A stretch of 64,000 nucleotides of DNA from Caenorhabditis remanei (taxonomy: Eukaryota; Nematoda; Chromadorea; Rhabditida; Rhabditidae), in the NCBI RefSeq assembly GCF_010183535.1, contig NC_071333.1:21388587-21452586 (forward strand), in the 5' to 3' direction. The translations under genes were made by a program, and so were the position numbers. A model generated the notes under the pieces. That model worked only from the letters and a program-made list of their open reading frames with translations. It was not told where the DNA came from and did no database searches. The first letter of the stretch is position 1. Every line of letters begins with the position of its first letter. Below are positions 43,272-55,689 of the stretch, in pieces.

Positions 43272-44478
43272 AACTCTTTTTTCGCTTTTTTAAAAATTTG
43301 TATTTCAGAGAATAGGTTCGTTCCAGATTAACGAAGCACTAGAAAATAAGTTGACACCTCGAAAGTTTTCACCAGAAAAGGGAAAAATGAAGTTAATTGT
43401 TTATATAGTAAGAGAAAAAGGAGAATTAAAAATTATTCAATGAACTGGACATCCGACAAACTTGCTGACGTAGTCCTAGATCTGAAAATAAGAATTTTAG
43501 ACTCAAAATATCTCATTTCCCATAATACCTCACGGAAACTTTTTAGATTAGAGTCCCCACAAAACTTTCCTAAATCATTCTCAATTCATTGCTTCTTGGC
43601 CTTAAGTTGTGCACAATTCTGCACAGTTGACAACTGAAAGTCTGAAAATATTTTAAACTGAAAAAAACGGATGAACAAATCTCAACTTATCACTAAAATA
43701 GCATTGAATACACTCGGTTATGTTCTTGCTTGCTTTCAGCTGAAAATTGCAAAGTTGAAAAGATTTCAGATTGATGTTCATCTTACTTAAAATCAATAGC
43801 CTCACACGTTTTCGAAATTTCGTTCATCTTTTCCTTGTTAACATCACACTGCCCCCACTGATACAATCCATTGCCTCTTTACAGTATCCTGCCATTTCTT
43901 GAGTGTTTCGACTGCTGCTGGGAATCCAGAGTTCAATAGATTCTGTTTCATATCATTAAATTGCTTGAAATGACGGCATCTTGCAGTTAAGCGTAATAAA
44001 TATCTTGTATTGAGCATCCGAAAAAAGTGCGGTTAATGGGACAAAAAAAAAGTAAGATGGAGAGGAGTAAAATGACAGAAAATCCTTTCGTCCGTTGTTT
44101 TCCTACTTCTGTTTTCTGCAATCTTCCTTTGTTTTTCAGATACGATTGTTCTCCAATTACATCATTTCTTATTCGGTTTGTCATATTCTTCAATCCAGTA
44201 GTTTATAATAACCGATAGATTACGTGGGAATGAGCACTACAGAAATATATCAACTTGGCACCACGAATAACGCTCTAAACACAAATTGGCTTAATGATCA
44301 TCTAGTATCTTCACTGTTGGGTTTCCCAGCAGTACAATTTCATTCAAAATCAGCTCCAGACATTTCGGGAAACAAAATATCATCCATTCACCTATTTACT
44401 ACAAAAATCTTCATCTCAGTGTATACAAAAAAGAACGCTTTCAACCTCCAAAACAACACAAACAAGAAAAAAAGAAAT

Positions 44479-44561
44479 CCGTCGAGCCGGATTCGAACCA
44501 GCGACCTAAGGATACCCACTGACTCTACAGTCCTCCGCTCTACCAACTGAGCTATCGACGG
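44479..44561 (-). tRNA. tRNA-Tyr (GTA) with a short intron
   Basis: Seven-base-pair acceptor stem CCGTCGA/TCGACGG is perfect; D-arm GCTC...GAGC; anticodon stem GAGGA/TCCTT with GTA at the anticodon; T-arm CTGGTTCGAATCCGG. The 83-nt gene is about 11 nt longer than a mature tRNA, with the extra bases just 3' of the anticodon, the canonical position for a tRNA-Tyr intron. A T-run follows on the minus strand (TTTCTTTTTTTC) as a Pol III terminator. Confidence 0.93.
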
Positions 44562-45619
44562 CACGAGTGAATGGGGCGCCGACAACATTGAAAAGTGCGA
44601 ATGAACACATCAAAAGAAAGAGAGGAGCGAGAAAAGAGATAGTTGAATGAGGTGGCTGGGGCGTCGTTTGCTTTTTCTTTTTTCTTTTCTTTTTCTGCTG
44701 TTATATGATGTTTGAACATAACTTTTTAAGTTTTTGGTATAAGAATTGAATTATCTTAGATAATGCGTGATATACTACCATTTATTCAAGGAAATTTCTT
44801 AACAAACTTGGCACAGTGAAATATGAAAAATTATATTATATCATTTGAAAATTGTTTTAATTGAATTACCAAAATTTTTAATGGAAAACTATGTACCGTG
44901 CTGGTTATGAAGGTATCTAGTTTGAATTGTTCATTGTTAAATCCCAACATTCAATTGTTTTTTTGGCTACTAATTGCCTCACGACGTTAATTATTTATGG
45001 ATAACAGAACTAGCATTTCATATTTGTAGTTGACACTTATTTTGTATAAACACAATTCGCATTTGGTTACAGAGCTGTGAATTATTCACTTTCTCAAGCA
45101 TTTCAAAGTGAAATTACAAAGTGAAATCACGAGAAATTCGAGTTGTTCTCTTTGCCTAGCTGTTCTTGTTGAAAAAGTTTTTACAAAAAAAAAACAGTAA
45201 AAATCGAATGAACGATAACCTGTTAAGAGGAAATATGTAATACATTGCAAAAAAAAAACAATTTTTTTTTCAATTTTTGCTGACTTTGGAACTTATCTTT
45301 GATTTCAAAACCAAAGTTTTTGACTAACTATAGTTTTTTTCAACTACAAGTGTAGTATGAGACAAAGATTTTAAATGCATCTAATTCTTGATATTTTTAA
45401 TCAAGAAACCAGCGTGAAACTTGTAGATACCCCATTATTACTGGTTTTTTGAAAAGTGCGTTGTTACCTGTTCATTCCATTTCTGATGCAAAGAGAAACG
45501 GGGCAGATGGTGAGATTTGCATCTCGATGTGCATTAATTAGACATATTTTGTGCAATGCGTTGAACGTTTGAACAAGCCGCTCTATCCAGGTGCAGTGTT
45601 ATATTCGTGTGTCGTGAAT

Positions 45620-46740
45620 TAATCTGATAATTAGTTCCGCCGTTTGCCGGCAATTATGTCTCATTTAAAAAAAAATGATTTAGCTACTATATCCGATTGG
45701 TGCTCCCAGTGGAAAATGACAGTCGCACCAAACAAATGTGAAGTTATTGCGTTCAGACTCTCGACACGCAACCTCAAAAGCAAAACTTCCCCGGATTTCA
45801 ATATCTCAGGTTTGAAACTCCCTTTTGTCAGGCATATTCGAGATCTAGGAATATTCTTTTCGGACGACCTGTCATTTACACATCATGTCAATATTATTTT
45901 AAGGAGATCTCAATTCAGAGTGAATATGCTTTTCAATATTCTCAAGAATTCGACTATGGAAGTGTTTATTAGATGTTATATTATATATATTCGACCTATC
46001 TTGGAGTATGGATGTACCATTTTCTCGCCCTATCTCAAACTTCACATTCGGAAGATTGAATCTATTCAGAAGTCATTTGTTCATCGAATTTTCAAAAAGT
46101 TTGGAATAGAATATACATCCTATTTCAATGCTCTGGATATATGTGGACTGGACTCTCTGGAGCTCAGAAGATTAGTTTTCGATTTGGTATTCATATATAA
46201 ATCAATTATCAGCAGAGAGATCTATTGTGCAAATGCCTTATTTACATTTATTCCATCTGTTAAATCTCTAAGAAGACACCCATTTTATTTGCGTTGTAAT
46301 ATCAAAAATAGTAACAAATCCAGCTCCCAGTTCTTGACCAACCGTACTTTAAACTGTTGGAACTCTCTACCCGTTTCTTCTTTCCCGGTTAAATCCTCCT
46401 CCCGTTCGTTTAAAACTAACTTGAAACATGTTGATTTGTCTAAGTATCTAACTCTTTCTCCCCTCAACTATTAATGTTTCTACTTGTCTCCCCCCTCCCT
46501 CTCTCGTTTTTGGCCTATTCACGAGGTAGCAAAAAAAGGGCAAAACTATTTTTCTCTTTTTTACTACTTCCAAAGGGAAAAATAGTTTTTTACCACCTAA
46601 TTTTGCGTCCTCCAGAATCGGCCCATCAAATATTTATTTATCTTTTTGAATCCACTTCGGTTGTATCAGTGGCTCCTTGCCCTTCATATCGAATTAAAAT
46701 AAAAATAACAAAATAAAAATAACAATTTAATATAAAATCT
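45620..46740 (+). mobile_element. 5'-truncated non-LTR retrotransposon
   Basis: Contains the C-terminal part of a reverse transcriptase (45644-46474) followed by about 260 bases of 3' UTR and an A/T-rich AAAATAACAAAATAAAAATA tail near 46700-46730. The 5' half, including the endonuclease and catalytic palm, is missing. Confidence 0.7.
45644..46474 (+). pseudogene. Reverse transcriptase C-terminal fragment
   Basis: 276 codons without a stop: ISDWCSQWKMTVAPNKCEVI (region after YADD), VRHIRDLGIFFSDDLSF, YIRPILEYGCTIFSPYLK, and the late NRTLNCWNSLPVSSF motif near the C-terminus. The order is typical of CR1/Jockey-group LINEs. The catalytic block is absent and no intact start exists, so it is not functional despite the long open frame. 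It is a different family from the copies at 3651 and 22130. Confidence 0.82.
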
Positions 46741-47023
46741 TTCCGCTTTTTACTCAATGCAGGTTGGATCATTAGAAAGCCAGATGGTTAGATCTCTATC
46801 CTGAGTCTGATCCGTTAGAGGGCTTACGTAGCTACCGTATCCACCAAAATGTCATACGAAGTCCCGCCCATTTAGGTGCTAATTTGCATTTTCGTCTCAT
46901 TCTGTGTTCACATTTGTTGTTTCTCCTCCTTGATTTGTCTGTCTCCAAATCAGCTATTATCTACATCCTCGGAGATTTTCTTGCTACTACATTCTATTAT
47001 ATTCTGTTATTCAAAAGTTTTAC

Positions 47024-47099
47024 GTCTGATAGGTTATCAATTAATCCATACAACTAGTTCATTTATGTAGTTGAGGATTGGTTGAGTAACCTATCAGAC
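47024..47099. ncRNA. miRNA-like 76-nt hairpin candidate
   Basis: The sequence from GTCTGATAGGTTA to TAACCTATCAGAC folds into a stem of about 32 bp with small bulges and an ~11-nt loop (GTTCATTTATG). The outer 13 bp are perfect. The size and shape fit a pre-miRNA, or equally a tiny palindromic MITE. Strand is not determined. Confidence 0.35.
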
Positions 47100-47771
47100 A
47101 AAAAATCGGTTCCGAGAACCAAATTAATTACATTCTACTAATTCTTACCTCTTACTGACAAACTATTTTACAACATCGTTATTGATAGTTTAAGATCTAC
47201 TCAGTTGACGAATTGAAACCTTTTTTATTCAGTGGAAATTTCTTACATTAAGCTATTGCAGAATAGCTGCTATCAAACTATAATTATTTAAACAGAAAAA
47301 TTCTAAATGTCTTCCAACCATTTTAATGGTGATTGTTTATAGGAACAAAACACACCTTGATACATAATTGCTAAGTTTTTAAAGCATACTGATAAGGAAT
47401 AAAATATCATGAAGAATACATAGAAAAAAGTATTCATTGGCCTCTGATCACTGATCTAAATAGAAAACAGCTCTTCAAACACCCAAAATAATAACTGCTT
47501 CAATTCCTCCATGCTTTTCAACTTTGCCACCGTTTTACAACAAAAACTGACGATTCCTCAAGTCGTCTGTTAGTGATAACAAATCCTTTTTATATTCTCA
47601 TAGACATTTCTCATATTTGTGCGAATAAGAACAGTGGAAATATTTTATTTGAAACAACAAAGTTGTTATCATTGAGAATATATGCAACATTTAAAAAATC
47701 ATGAATATGAAACATAAAAATTGAGAAAAATATAAAAAACTACTCTTTTTTAAAGTTAAAACAAGATAAAT

Positions 47772-49092
47772 TTATAATATAATGTCATTGAATAGTTTTT
47801 TGTGGCCAGTGAGCTTCATTTGAATACGAATAGTTAGTGCAATATATTCAATGCATTCAAAATTCTCTTGTAGAACTGCTTGAATTCCCAATAAGTCAGC
47901 ATACCGTGTTTGGAAATTATCTGGAGAGCCACAATGGCAATACTTGAGAAGGTCTAAACAATATTTATTGTGACGACTTTTCATAAGTATTCTGCTTTTT
48001 TCGGATATGGTTAAAGCACCTGAATAGTTTTATTATTCTGAGTGTTCAATTAAAACTGACTCTTACCAGAATCGCAAAAAAAATATGGCAATAATTAGCA
48101 GCAATTCCTCAATTGTTATTTTTAACGGAATAAGTTTCCTAACAAGCATGCCTGTCACTTTTTCAAGAAACTCGGGAGCATTGCCAAATAATCTTGAATC
48201 TGTCTAGTGGAAACAAACATGATTCTGAGAATTTCTCACTTTCTTATCTCATCAGGAATAACATTTTGTCCTTTTGGCAACACAATTCTTTCAAGTTTCT
48301 TGCTTATTGAATTAAAAGAACTTAACAAAAGCATTGTTTTGACAGTATTTTCCCGCAACAGAGTCACCTGAAACTTCAGTATTTTCAATTATCGCAGACG
48401 TAACGATTCTTACTCTATCTTGATTCTCTACGCCATTCATAAACGCCGTGTTCAAGAGAAAAACTATTGTTGTGTACGTATAAAAGAAATACCAGTCTGC
48501 AACGGTTAGCTCAGGCACAGATTTCTGGAAGGACATAACTTTCGATTGATTTCCATCAAAATGAAACTCACTTGTTTCACAGTTAAAATATTTGTTCCTC
48601 TTCCCCCCACAAGTTGTTTTAGAGTTGGGTTCTCCAGAGTAAAAAACGTTCTTAAAGTTTCAAATCTTTTATCGTCAAGTCTAATCAATTCTCTTAATGT
48701 TTCTGCAACAAAACCGTGATTTTCTATAACCAACATAGGAACTGTTTCATAATTCACATGCATTCCAATCTTTTGACACTTGCAAAAACGACATGCCTTG
48801 CAGTTCAGGTATTTGTAAGATAGAGGTGGAGAACCTTCAATTAAGAAACACGTTGTTTTGCGATATCTCCGTAAAACTTACCATCATAGCACTTTCTATT
48901 GCGTTCACATGTGTACCGGCAATACTTTATGATGCTTCTCCATAAATTTTGCATGGTTCACATGCAAGGCACTGAAATAACAAAATAATTCGTAAAGTAA
49001 ATTGGGTTTCTTACATTGTAATTGTAGTTGACAGCACCGAGTTTATAACAAACCGTACAATTCCCGGGAAATAGTTCCATTTTCAGAGACAT
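47772..49092 (-). pseudogene. Nuclear hormone receptor-like gene (nematode supplementary NHR), frameshifted in the DNA-binding domain
   Basis: The first exon has NCTVCYKLGAVNYNYN, the first zinc module. The next gives CLACEPCKI and then, in another frame, WRSIIKYCRYTCERNRKCYD; a later exon (48878 onward) gives YLNCKACRFCKCQKIGM, completing the second module. The ligand-binding part follows: LTVADWYFFYTYTTIVFLLNT, PLKITIEELLLI and a C-terminal RYADLLGIQAVL helix. A one-base loss around 48945 shifts the frame between the two halves of the zinc-finger region, and the P-box region is atypical. Intron borders are mostly good, so decay may be recent, or a splice choice I missed may rescue it. NHRs are ligand-regulated transcription factors expanded in nematodes. 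Confidence 0.68.
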
Positions 49093-49785
49093 TGCTGGAA
49101 ATTGGGAATGACAATTGGGTAGAAACAAAATGAAGATATATACATATGAATTATTTATATGTAGAGGGCTCAGATAATCAAAAACTGCTGTTGTATAATT
49201 TATACGACTTTTTGGACATTGACAGTGAAAGAAAAATGAGAAAAACTCAAAAAAAAAGATACTAGTTCGATTCATATCTCTCACACTCAATTTTGTTTGA
49301 GGAATAATGTACTCAAGGAGTCATTTTTCGAATTTAGCCTCAAATATCAAATTCCCGCTCTAATCCCGGTTTTCGTATAAGATAGCATATTTCCCAAAGG
49401 CCGGGTCGAGTTTTATTCGATTGTCTCATGAATTTTGCGTTGATCCATGTAAAAATATCTGAAACTCAGAAAATAGTTCTATCCCCTTTTAAAGCATGCG
49501 ACTAGATTAAAAAAAATAGAGTTCGCAATCTAATTTTTTAACCCGGTTTTCAGTATGTCTTTGGCTGTTCATTTACAGCTCTTTTTGAGGACTTTGTAAA
49601 CAAACAAACTAGAATTGCCTTGATAAACCTCGCTGGATTTTTGACTGTGAAAACAAAGCGTTTACTTCAGAAAATGAACGACACAATTTAAATTATTAAT
49701 TATTTCATTGTCACAAAAAAAGAGACAAAATAGTAGCCATACAAAACTATAATAGGATTTTAGATTAGTAAATAAAGATTCCATG

Positions 49786-51771
49786 TTACTGAGCAAACAT
49801 ATCAAGGATTTTCTTGGCATTATCAAGAGTTTCGCCTTTTTTGAAAAAGCAGATGCGCACCATGCTGCTGTTTGAGTGCTTCATTTCCGGTGTAGAAAAG
49901 AACGCAGTCAATGGGATTACAGCAAGCTTCTTTTCGCGACAGAGCCATCTGGTGAAAAGCAAGTCGGCTGGGTCATCCGACTCTTTTTGGCTGGATTTTG
50001 TGAACATCGGAACTGAAAATAGAATTTGTCTTTTTAGAAAAACAAAACTCTGAGAAATAAAATATATTCCAATCACTCACTATTTTTAGCATTTGTATAG
50101 TCCGCCACCATAAAGAATCCCGCTTCGGGCATGATTGGAGAGAACTGAGCTGTCGCGAGCATTTCAGCGAGTTTGGCACGTTTCACAGCAATCTCTTTGG
50201 GCAATTTATGAGCCAAATATGACTTTTTCGAATTGTTGAAGTACTTGGGGAATTCATACGCAAAAGCCTTAGCGACGGCCAACTGGGTCGGTGTGGAGCA
50301 AGTATAAGCACAATTCTGGTGAATGGTTTTGAGTGGAGCCAGGAGGTTTTTCGGGGCAATTGCCCATCCTAATTTCCAGCCAGTCACGGAGAAAACTTTT
50401 CCGGCACTTCCAATGGAGATGGTCCGCTCGAACATGCCTGGAAGGCTTGCTGAAATATTATACTGTTAATTTGTCCACCTTTTGACTATATCTCACCAAA
50501 GCGAATCATGTCTAGGTGTTTTTCAACATGAAACTCGTAGACCTCATCTGCGACAACAATCAAGTTGTACTTCTTGGCAAGTTCGGCAATGCTCTCAAGC
50601 TCAGAAAGAGTGAAGAGCTTTCCAGTGGGATTGTGTGGGTTATTGATGACAATCATCTTGGTCTTCTCGCTGATTTTTTCCTCGAGTTCAGTGAAGTTGA
50701 TTTTGAATTCAGCAGCACTTTCAGCTCTTTCTGGTAGTTGCATGAGAACTGGCACTGGGATCCCTCCAGCAAACCTGATTTGAGGTCCATAGCAATCAAA
50801 TGCTGGCTCGATCACTAAAATTGGAAAATATGGAAAAATTGAGTTATTAGAATAATTTTAATAGCGGGATAGTTATGTGTGAGCTAATCTGTCTGATCCG
50901 CCTTTCGCTGACCATTCAGGGAAACCAACACCCCATTTCACCCACTGCAGACGTATCTGCGTAGCTCTAGTCAGTCAGCTTCAGAAATTGGCTCTTTCAT
51001 TTCTCAAAAAATATGAATAAAAACTCACCGATGACTTCGTCTCCTTTATTGATCCAAGCTTGGAATGCGTAGTACAATGCATGGTAGGCTCCAACAGTGA
51101 TTAGGATATCTTCCAATGCGTTGACATTGACTTTATAGAAAGTGGTGTACCACTTTGAGAGCATTTCAACAAGTTTCGGATGACCAAAGCCACGAGTGTA
51201 CTGGTGAGCTTCGACCATACCTGGTTTCTTGGAAATCTTCTTGAGAATTTCAGTGACAAACTTCGGTGCTGGTCCGTCTGGGAATCCTTGACCGAGATTT
51301 ACCGCTCTAGATTCTGCAGCTAGAGCAGTCAACTCGACCCTGAAACAAAACTGGTGATATTTCAAACAAAATATCCCATACTTGTTAAGGTTCTGCCCAG
51401 TCTGGCAAGCCCCTAGAAGGCCCAAAGGCCCGACATCAAAAAATGAACCAATTTTTTTTGACATTTTTTCAATTTTTCATCGAAAATGTAAACATTGATT
51501 TTGGATTTGATTTTTCAAAATTTCGTCTCGCTCTAAATGATAGTCGAAAATGTGACCTTTTCGTAAAAAAAAATTCAAAAACTTTGAATGTTGAATTTTG
51601 GCGCCAATCACCCGGGCCATCGGGACGTGGCTTAATTTCGCAGACAAAGCCCGACACGGGCCGGCACAGTCCGAGTCTTTGCCTAGGAAAATGTTTGAAG
51701 ATAACCTACCAGATAGAAGGAGATTGGTCACCAACTCTTTCAGCTGGAATCGGATTGAATGATGTTGTCAT
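49786..51771 (-). CDS. nkat-1/3-like: Kynurenine/glutamine-type aminotransferase (PLP, class I)
   Basis: Five exons, 51771-51710, 51339-51029, 50814-50497, 50449-50081 and 50012-49786, join in phase to 428 codons, the usual family length. It should transfer the amino group of kynurenine and other amino acids to a 2-oxo acid with pyridoxal phosphate. Landmarks: VNLGQGFPDGPAP near residue 40; ITVGAYHALYYAF (cofactor phosphate region); NNPHNPTGK; VVADEVYEF with the Asp that binds the pyridine nitrogen; and SIGSAGKVFSVTGWKLGW with Lys248 as the Schiff-base lysine. All key residues are present. Intron 1 is long (370 nt) and includes a GGCCC-rich stretch. Cytosolic or mitochondrial location is not evident: the N-terminus is short and has no clear targeting signal. 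Confidence 0.93.
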
Positions 51772-52915
51772 TGCTACCTGGATAAGAAACTTCAAAAATC
51801 GAAATGAGTGGCTGTATTTCAGGGAAACGATTCATGTAAAAGCACTGCTTTGAAAGGAAAATGTTAATAGAATGAATAATTATTCTGAGAATAATATCTA
51901 ATATTATAATCAGTAAAAACGGAGTTAATATATATGCAGAAATAAACAAAAGATTGACAATAAGATTAGAATTACCAAAAAAGGAGACAAAAAGTGAGGC
52001 ACAAAGAGAAAAGGATTGTATTTGCCTACTCATCTCCTACAACTATTACACATTCACGTACCATTTCAAAATGTCATGGCAAAGTGCAAATCACATGATG
52101 AATCACTATAATGGTTTTATTCAGTTCATTCGAAATGTCACCCAAAGCACATGAATTCACTTTGAATTGATTATTTTCCCTTTTGGAGCCACAGAGATGT
52201 GTCTATCAAAACTTAAAATAAACGAAATATCGTCACGGACAATGAAGAATGAAAGACTGATTTTATTGAGCCTGCTATACTGAATTTTCTTTAAGCTCCG
52301 CCCATCATTAAACGTATGTGGAACGCATGTACAGTTTACTGGTGATTTGTACTTCTTCCCTTTGTCGCAAAAATGCAAACATCTGTTAAACACGTGTCTG
52401 CTTTTAGAAACATTACCAGAATGATCTCTGAGCGTGAAAACCGCCAAAATTAAGCTAGTGATGTCATATTCAAGTAAAGGAGAACAGCCGCCAGATGTTA
52501 AGTGTCTAGACAGCACTAATGAAGTCTCTGTGTAAAGTGATTGAAAAGACTGTTCAATAATTACGTCATTTTATGAACATGACCGTGAACCCGTAGATGT
52601 TACTTTTGCTTTCTACTAGTTACACAGAATCAATATCAATACAAAAAAGTAGTAAATAAACGTACAAACTTTTCAAATGCTGAAAATATAATATTTCAAA
52701 AGGTATTAGAAAATCTCGAGTAAAAAATAAATAATTTAAAACCGTGAATCAAGGAAAAAAAGTATGAAATTAGACATACAAAACAGTATACAGAGCCGCA
52801 CATAGATTGAATCCAAATCGTTTATGTGAGCCGTGGTCAAGCGATGTGCTGATCTAAACTTTTTCCAATTTGATAGATTGGGGAAAAAAAGACGGTACTT
52901 TAGCTTTATCTTTTC
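51772..52915. other. Upstream of the aminotransferase, no gene recognised
   Basis: A minus-strand open frame at 52157-52516 (119 codons) has no recognisable motif and no splice partners; it may be chance. The rest is A/T-rich. The aminotransferase promoter should lie close to 51780-51950. Confidence 0.4.
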
Positions 52916-52979
52916 ATAAATGTTGTATCAAAAACCAAAACAAAACAATTATTATAACAAAAAAATAAGCAACTCATGG

Positions 52980-54240
52980 TCAGATGAAGATCAGCGAAAA
53001 GGTCATACGCCAATACACCTACCCCGAATCATCCACTCCGCCCACTTGCACGTAGTAACATTGATCAAATATGAAACTTTGAAAGTTAATGTGCAAGGAG
53101 GGTCATATTTGTGATAAAGGACGTCTTGGTACGATGTCCCCATCCCCACAAAAATAATTTTTGGAAACTCGCAAGGGCTAAAAATATTTTTTTGTGATCT
53201 AACAAGGTCCATGAATAAAGTTTAAAAATATAAAACGTCAAATAAACAAAACAAACTTCATAATCTTTAGAGACTGACTCAAGTCAATGAAAAGGTCTAC
53301 TTTCATGTTTCATTCTCGGCTCTTCAAAATATGTTCTCTTTTTCTATTGTGTCTCATGAACGTGAACTTGCAAAAAATGACTATAAAGTTTGGCCGACTG
53401 CTAGTTTCTTTGTTTTTGTGGAATTTTCACTTTAGTGATAACCGTTGGAAAAAAATTAAAATGGAAATGAGGACCTCCAAACTAAAAAGGACAAAACGCG
53501 GATTGCGGCGGTTCTAAATGTGTATTATATCCACGTATATTGCGGTCATATGATCGGTTGGGGGAAAACTGGAAGTGTCTCATTTTTGCTCTGAACACAG
53601 AATCAATTGGTAACATGGAAGAGCTATAATCTAGCCTTATGGAATCGTGTTCCAATAAAGTCATTCACCACGACATGTCCATTACTTTCAGTCTTTCGAT
53701 AGGCTAGTCTGTTAGTTTCCATACTCAAGATGACGTTTTCGCCGGTGGGCCTGTCCCAAACTCTCATTCTGCTCAAAACACATACGCCGATACATTTGCC
53801 CCTAGTCTCGCACTCCGCCATTTGCACGTAAAACATAGCAACTGGCGGAACCCGGTAAGTTTTTGGCCGCCGGTTGCGCATAAGTCGTTGCGAGTGTCCA
53901 CTAACAATAATCAAATATGAGACTGTGGAAGTTTATGTGGAAGGAGCATGGCTGTCTCACGGCCGGCCGCGGCCCTAGGCATTTAGGGCCGCCGAGGCCG
54001 CGGATTAACCAAACGGGCTGAATTTTTGTACGTCGACTAATCTTTGGGTCCTTTACAAGGCCGCCTGAAGAAGCGAAAATTTTCCATGGCTGGGAACTGG
54101 GATATAGAATTGGCCCACGGCCTTTTTGACAGCCTTGGGAAGGAGGGCCATATTTGTGATAAAGGACTCTGTTGGTACCAGGGTCTTTTCCCCACAAAAA
54201 AATTTTTGGAAGCCCGCAAGGGCTAAAAATATTATTCTTC
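52980..54240. repeat. Two diverged direct copies of an interspersed repeat
   Basis: 53094-53190 and 54137-54233 share GGAGGGTCATATTTGTGATA-type sequence and a CCCGCAAGGGCTAAAAATAT motif; 52995-53095 and 53780-53945 share an upstream part (CGCCAATACA, CACTCCGCC, TTTGCACGTA). The second copy contains an extra GC-rich insert (53950-54060, CGGCCGGCCGCGGCCC). No terminal repeats or coding potential; family unknown. Confidence 0.6.
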
Positions 54241-54724
54241 CGTTTTTACAAAGTTCATGTCAGGCAGGAACTGTGAACACCAAATCCAAAAACTCCACTC
54301 GGTTTCTAAAGAAGGCACGTTATCACCCAAACAAAGCATAACGTCAAACTGGGGTACTGTAGTCTCGAGCCATTAAGAACATCTACCGTACCACTATTTT
54401 CAAAATTTCTGCTGTAGTCAGTTGTTCTTCCCAACATTTTTTTTTAGAATTTCGGGAAAAGAATATCATTTTATTAATGATGAACACTGAAAATCTATTG
54501 AAGTTTCTTATATGTTTATTTTGAACATTGAATTTTAAAACCATTGTTTCCTTCCGGAGGTTCTCAGAATCTTTGTTTGACAATTGTGCTCAGAAACCGA
54601 TCGTCTGTAAGATGATCACTTGTATTGTGTTTCATAGATTGGACAAGCTTTAATCTGTCTGATGGGTCCTATGGAAAGCTGAAACAAAATAGTAACGTTT
54701 CCAGTTAACTGTAGCTCACTCTCA

Positions 54725-54850
54725 CCTTTCGTTTCTTCTCCTCAAGCATTGTCTTCTTGGCATTTTTCTCAATTCCTCTCTGCTTTCTTGCCTCTCTCAC
54801 AAATGCCGCTTCAAGGCTTTTCTTGACAATCCATGTGGCTCTTCAATCAG
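54725..54850 (-). pseudogene. Short conserved-looking coding fragment, unknown gene
   Basis: Minus strand reads WIVKKSLEAAFVREARKQRG followed by a Lys-rich helix (KNAKKTMLEEKKRK) and a CACTCTCACC-type splice donor. It is a highly charged helix that looks protein-coding but no flanking exons complete a gene. Possibly the start of the acidic reading frame at 54980-55330 or a separate relic. Confidence 0.3.
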
Positions 54851-54979
54851 TCTTGGATGATTGTAGATATTTGTGCATTGAATGACAAATGACTGTCATC
54901 ATCAAGCTCTCCCATTTAAAAAATATGTATTATTATAAAAAAGGAAAGGTTTTCTACCTAATTAGTATTGTATTTTTAT

Positions 54980-55330
54980 TCATAAGCCATTTTTAAGCAT
55001 CATCCACAACTTTCTGTTTTGGTCTCTCCGGTCTGATCTCTCAGTTTCTTCTCCAATTAGCTCCTTGTCCATGACAATCTCCTTTCCGAAAAGCTCCTCA
55101 TCGTCAAAATCATCGTATATTTGATCATCTTCATCATATTCAACCTCTTCATCAGAATCTCCACCTCTTCTCTCGTTACTGAAGAAAAGTGCCTGCTCGT
55201 CAAGTACTCCACCAGCTTGTGAGATGAAGTTATCGTTGAGTTCTCTTCCGTTCCTATCGTCTGTCACATTTTCCAACGCGTTGGCAACGTCTTCATCGAA
55301 AAATTCTGGCTGTTTCCAACCTTCGATGAA
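54980..55330 (-). pseudogene. Acidic reading frame, copy 1
   Basis: Reads VRFIEGWKQPEFFDEDVANALE and then an Asp/Glu-rich stretch (GDSDEEVEYDEDDQIYDDFDDEELFGKEI) to a stop near 54980. A related copy lies at 58564-58860. No start with upstream exons is visible. Not recognised; a nucleolar or chaperone-type acidic C-terminus is possible but unsupported. Confidence 0.4.
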
Positions 55331-55689
55331 ACGTACGGAAACCCAACAAGAAAAATTAAGATATTGTAAAAGGTTAACGAAGTTGTAGGGAAGGAAATAG
55401 TTGAACGGGGATAGAATAGAGAATAGTGAAAAATATTCAAGAATTGATCAATTCAACAACAAAAACAAAAACGAGTATTGGCGCCAGCAGCCAACTGGAA
55501 CAACTGAAAAAAAAACATGATAGCGGATTCCACCGAGAGAAGAAACAATTGAATAATGAAAATTTGGAGAGCACGTTGCTAATTTGGATGACGACGCTGT
55601 TGACCACCCTGTGAGTCTGAGTTTCCTCGCTTCCCGTCTTATCCTTGTCCTTCACGTCGTTATCCTTGGAAACCTCCTCTTTTCTTCTG

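Noticed and set aside
46780..46860. tRNA-like phrase (CAGATGGTTAGATCTC)
   Set aside because: Only a D-arm-like piece; no acceptor, anticodon or T-arm pairing.
52157..52516. 119-codon minus-strand frame
   Set aside because: No recognisable motif, start context or neighbouring exons; not enough to call a gene.
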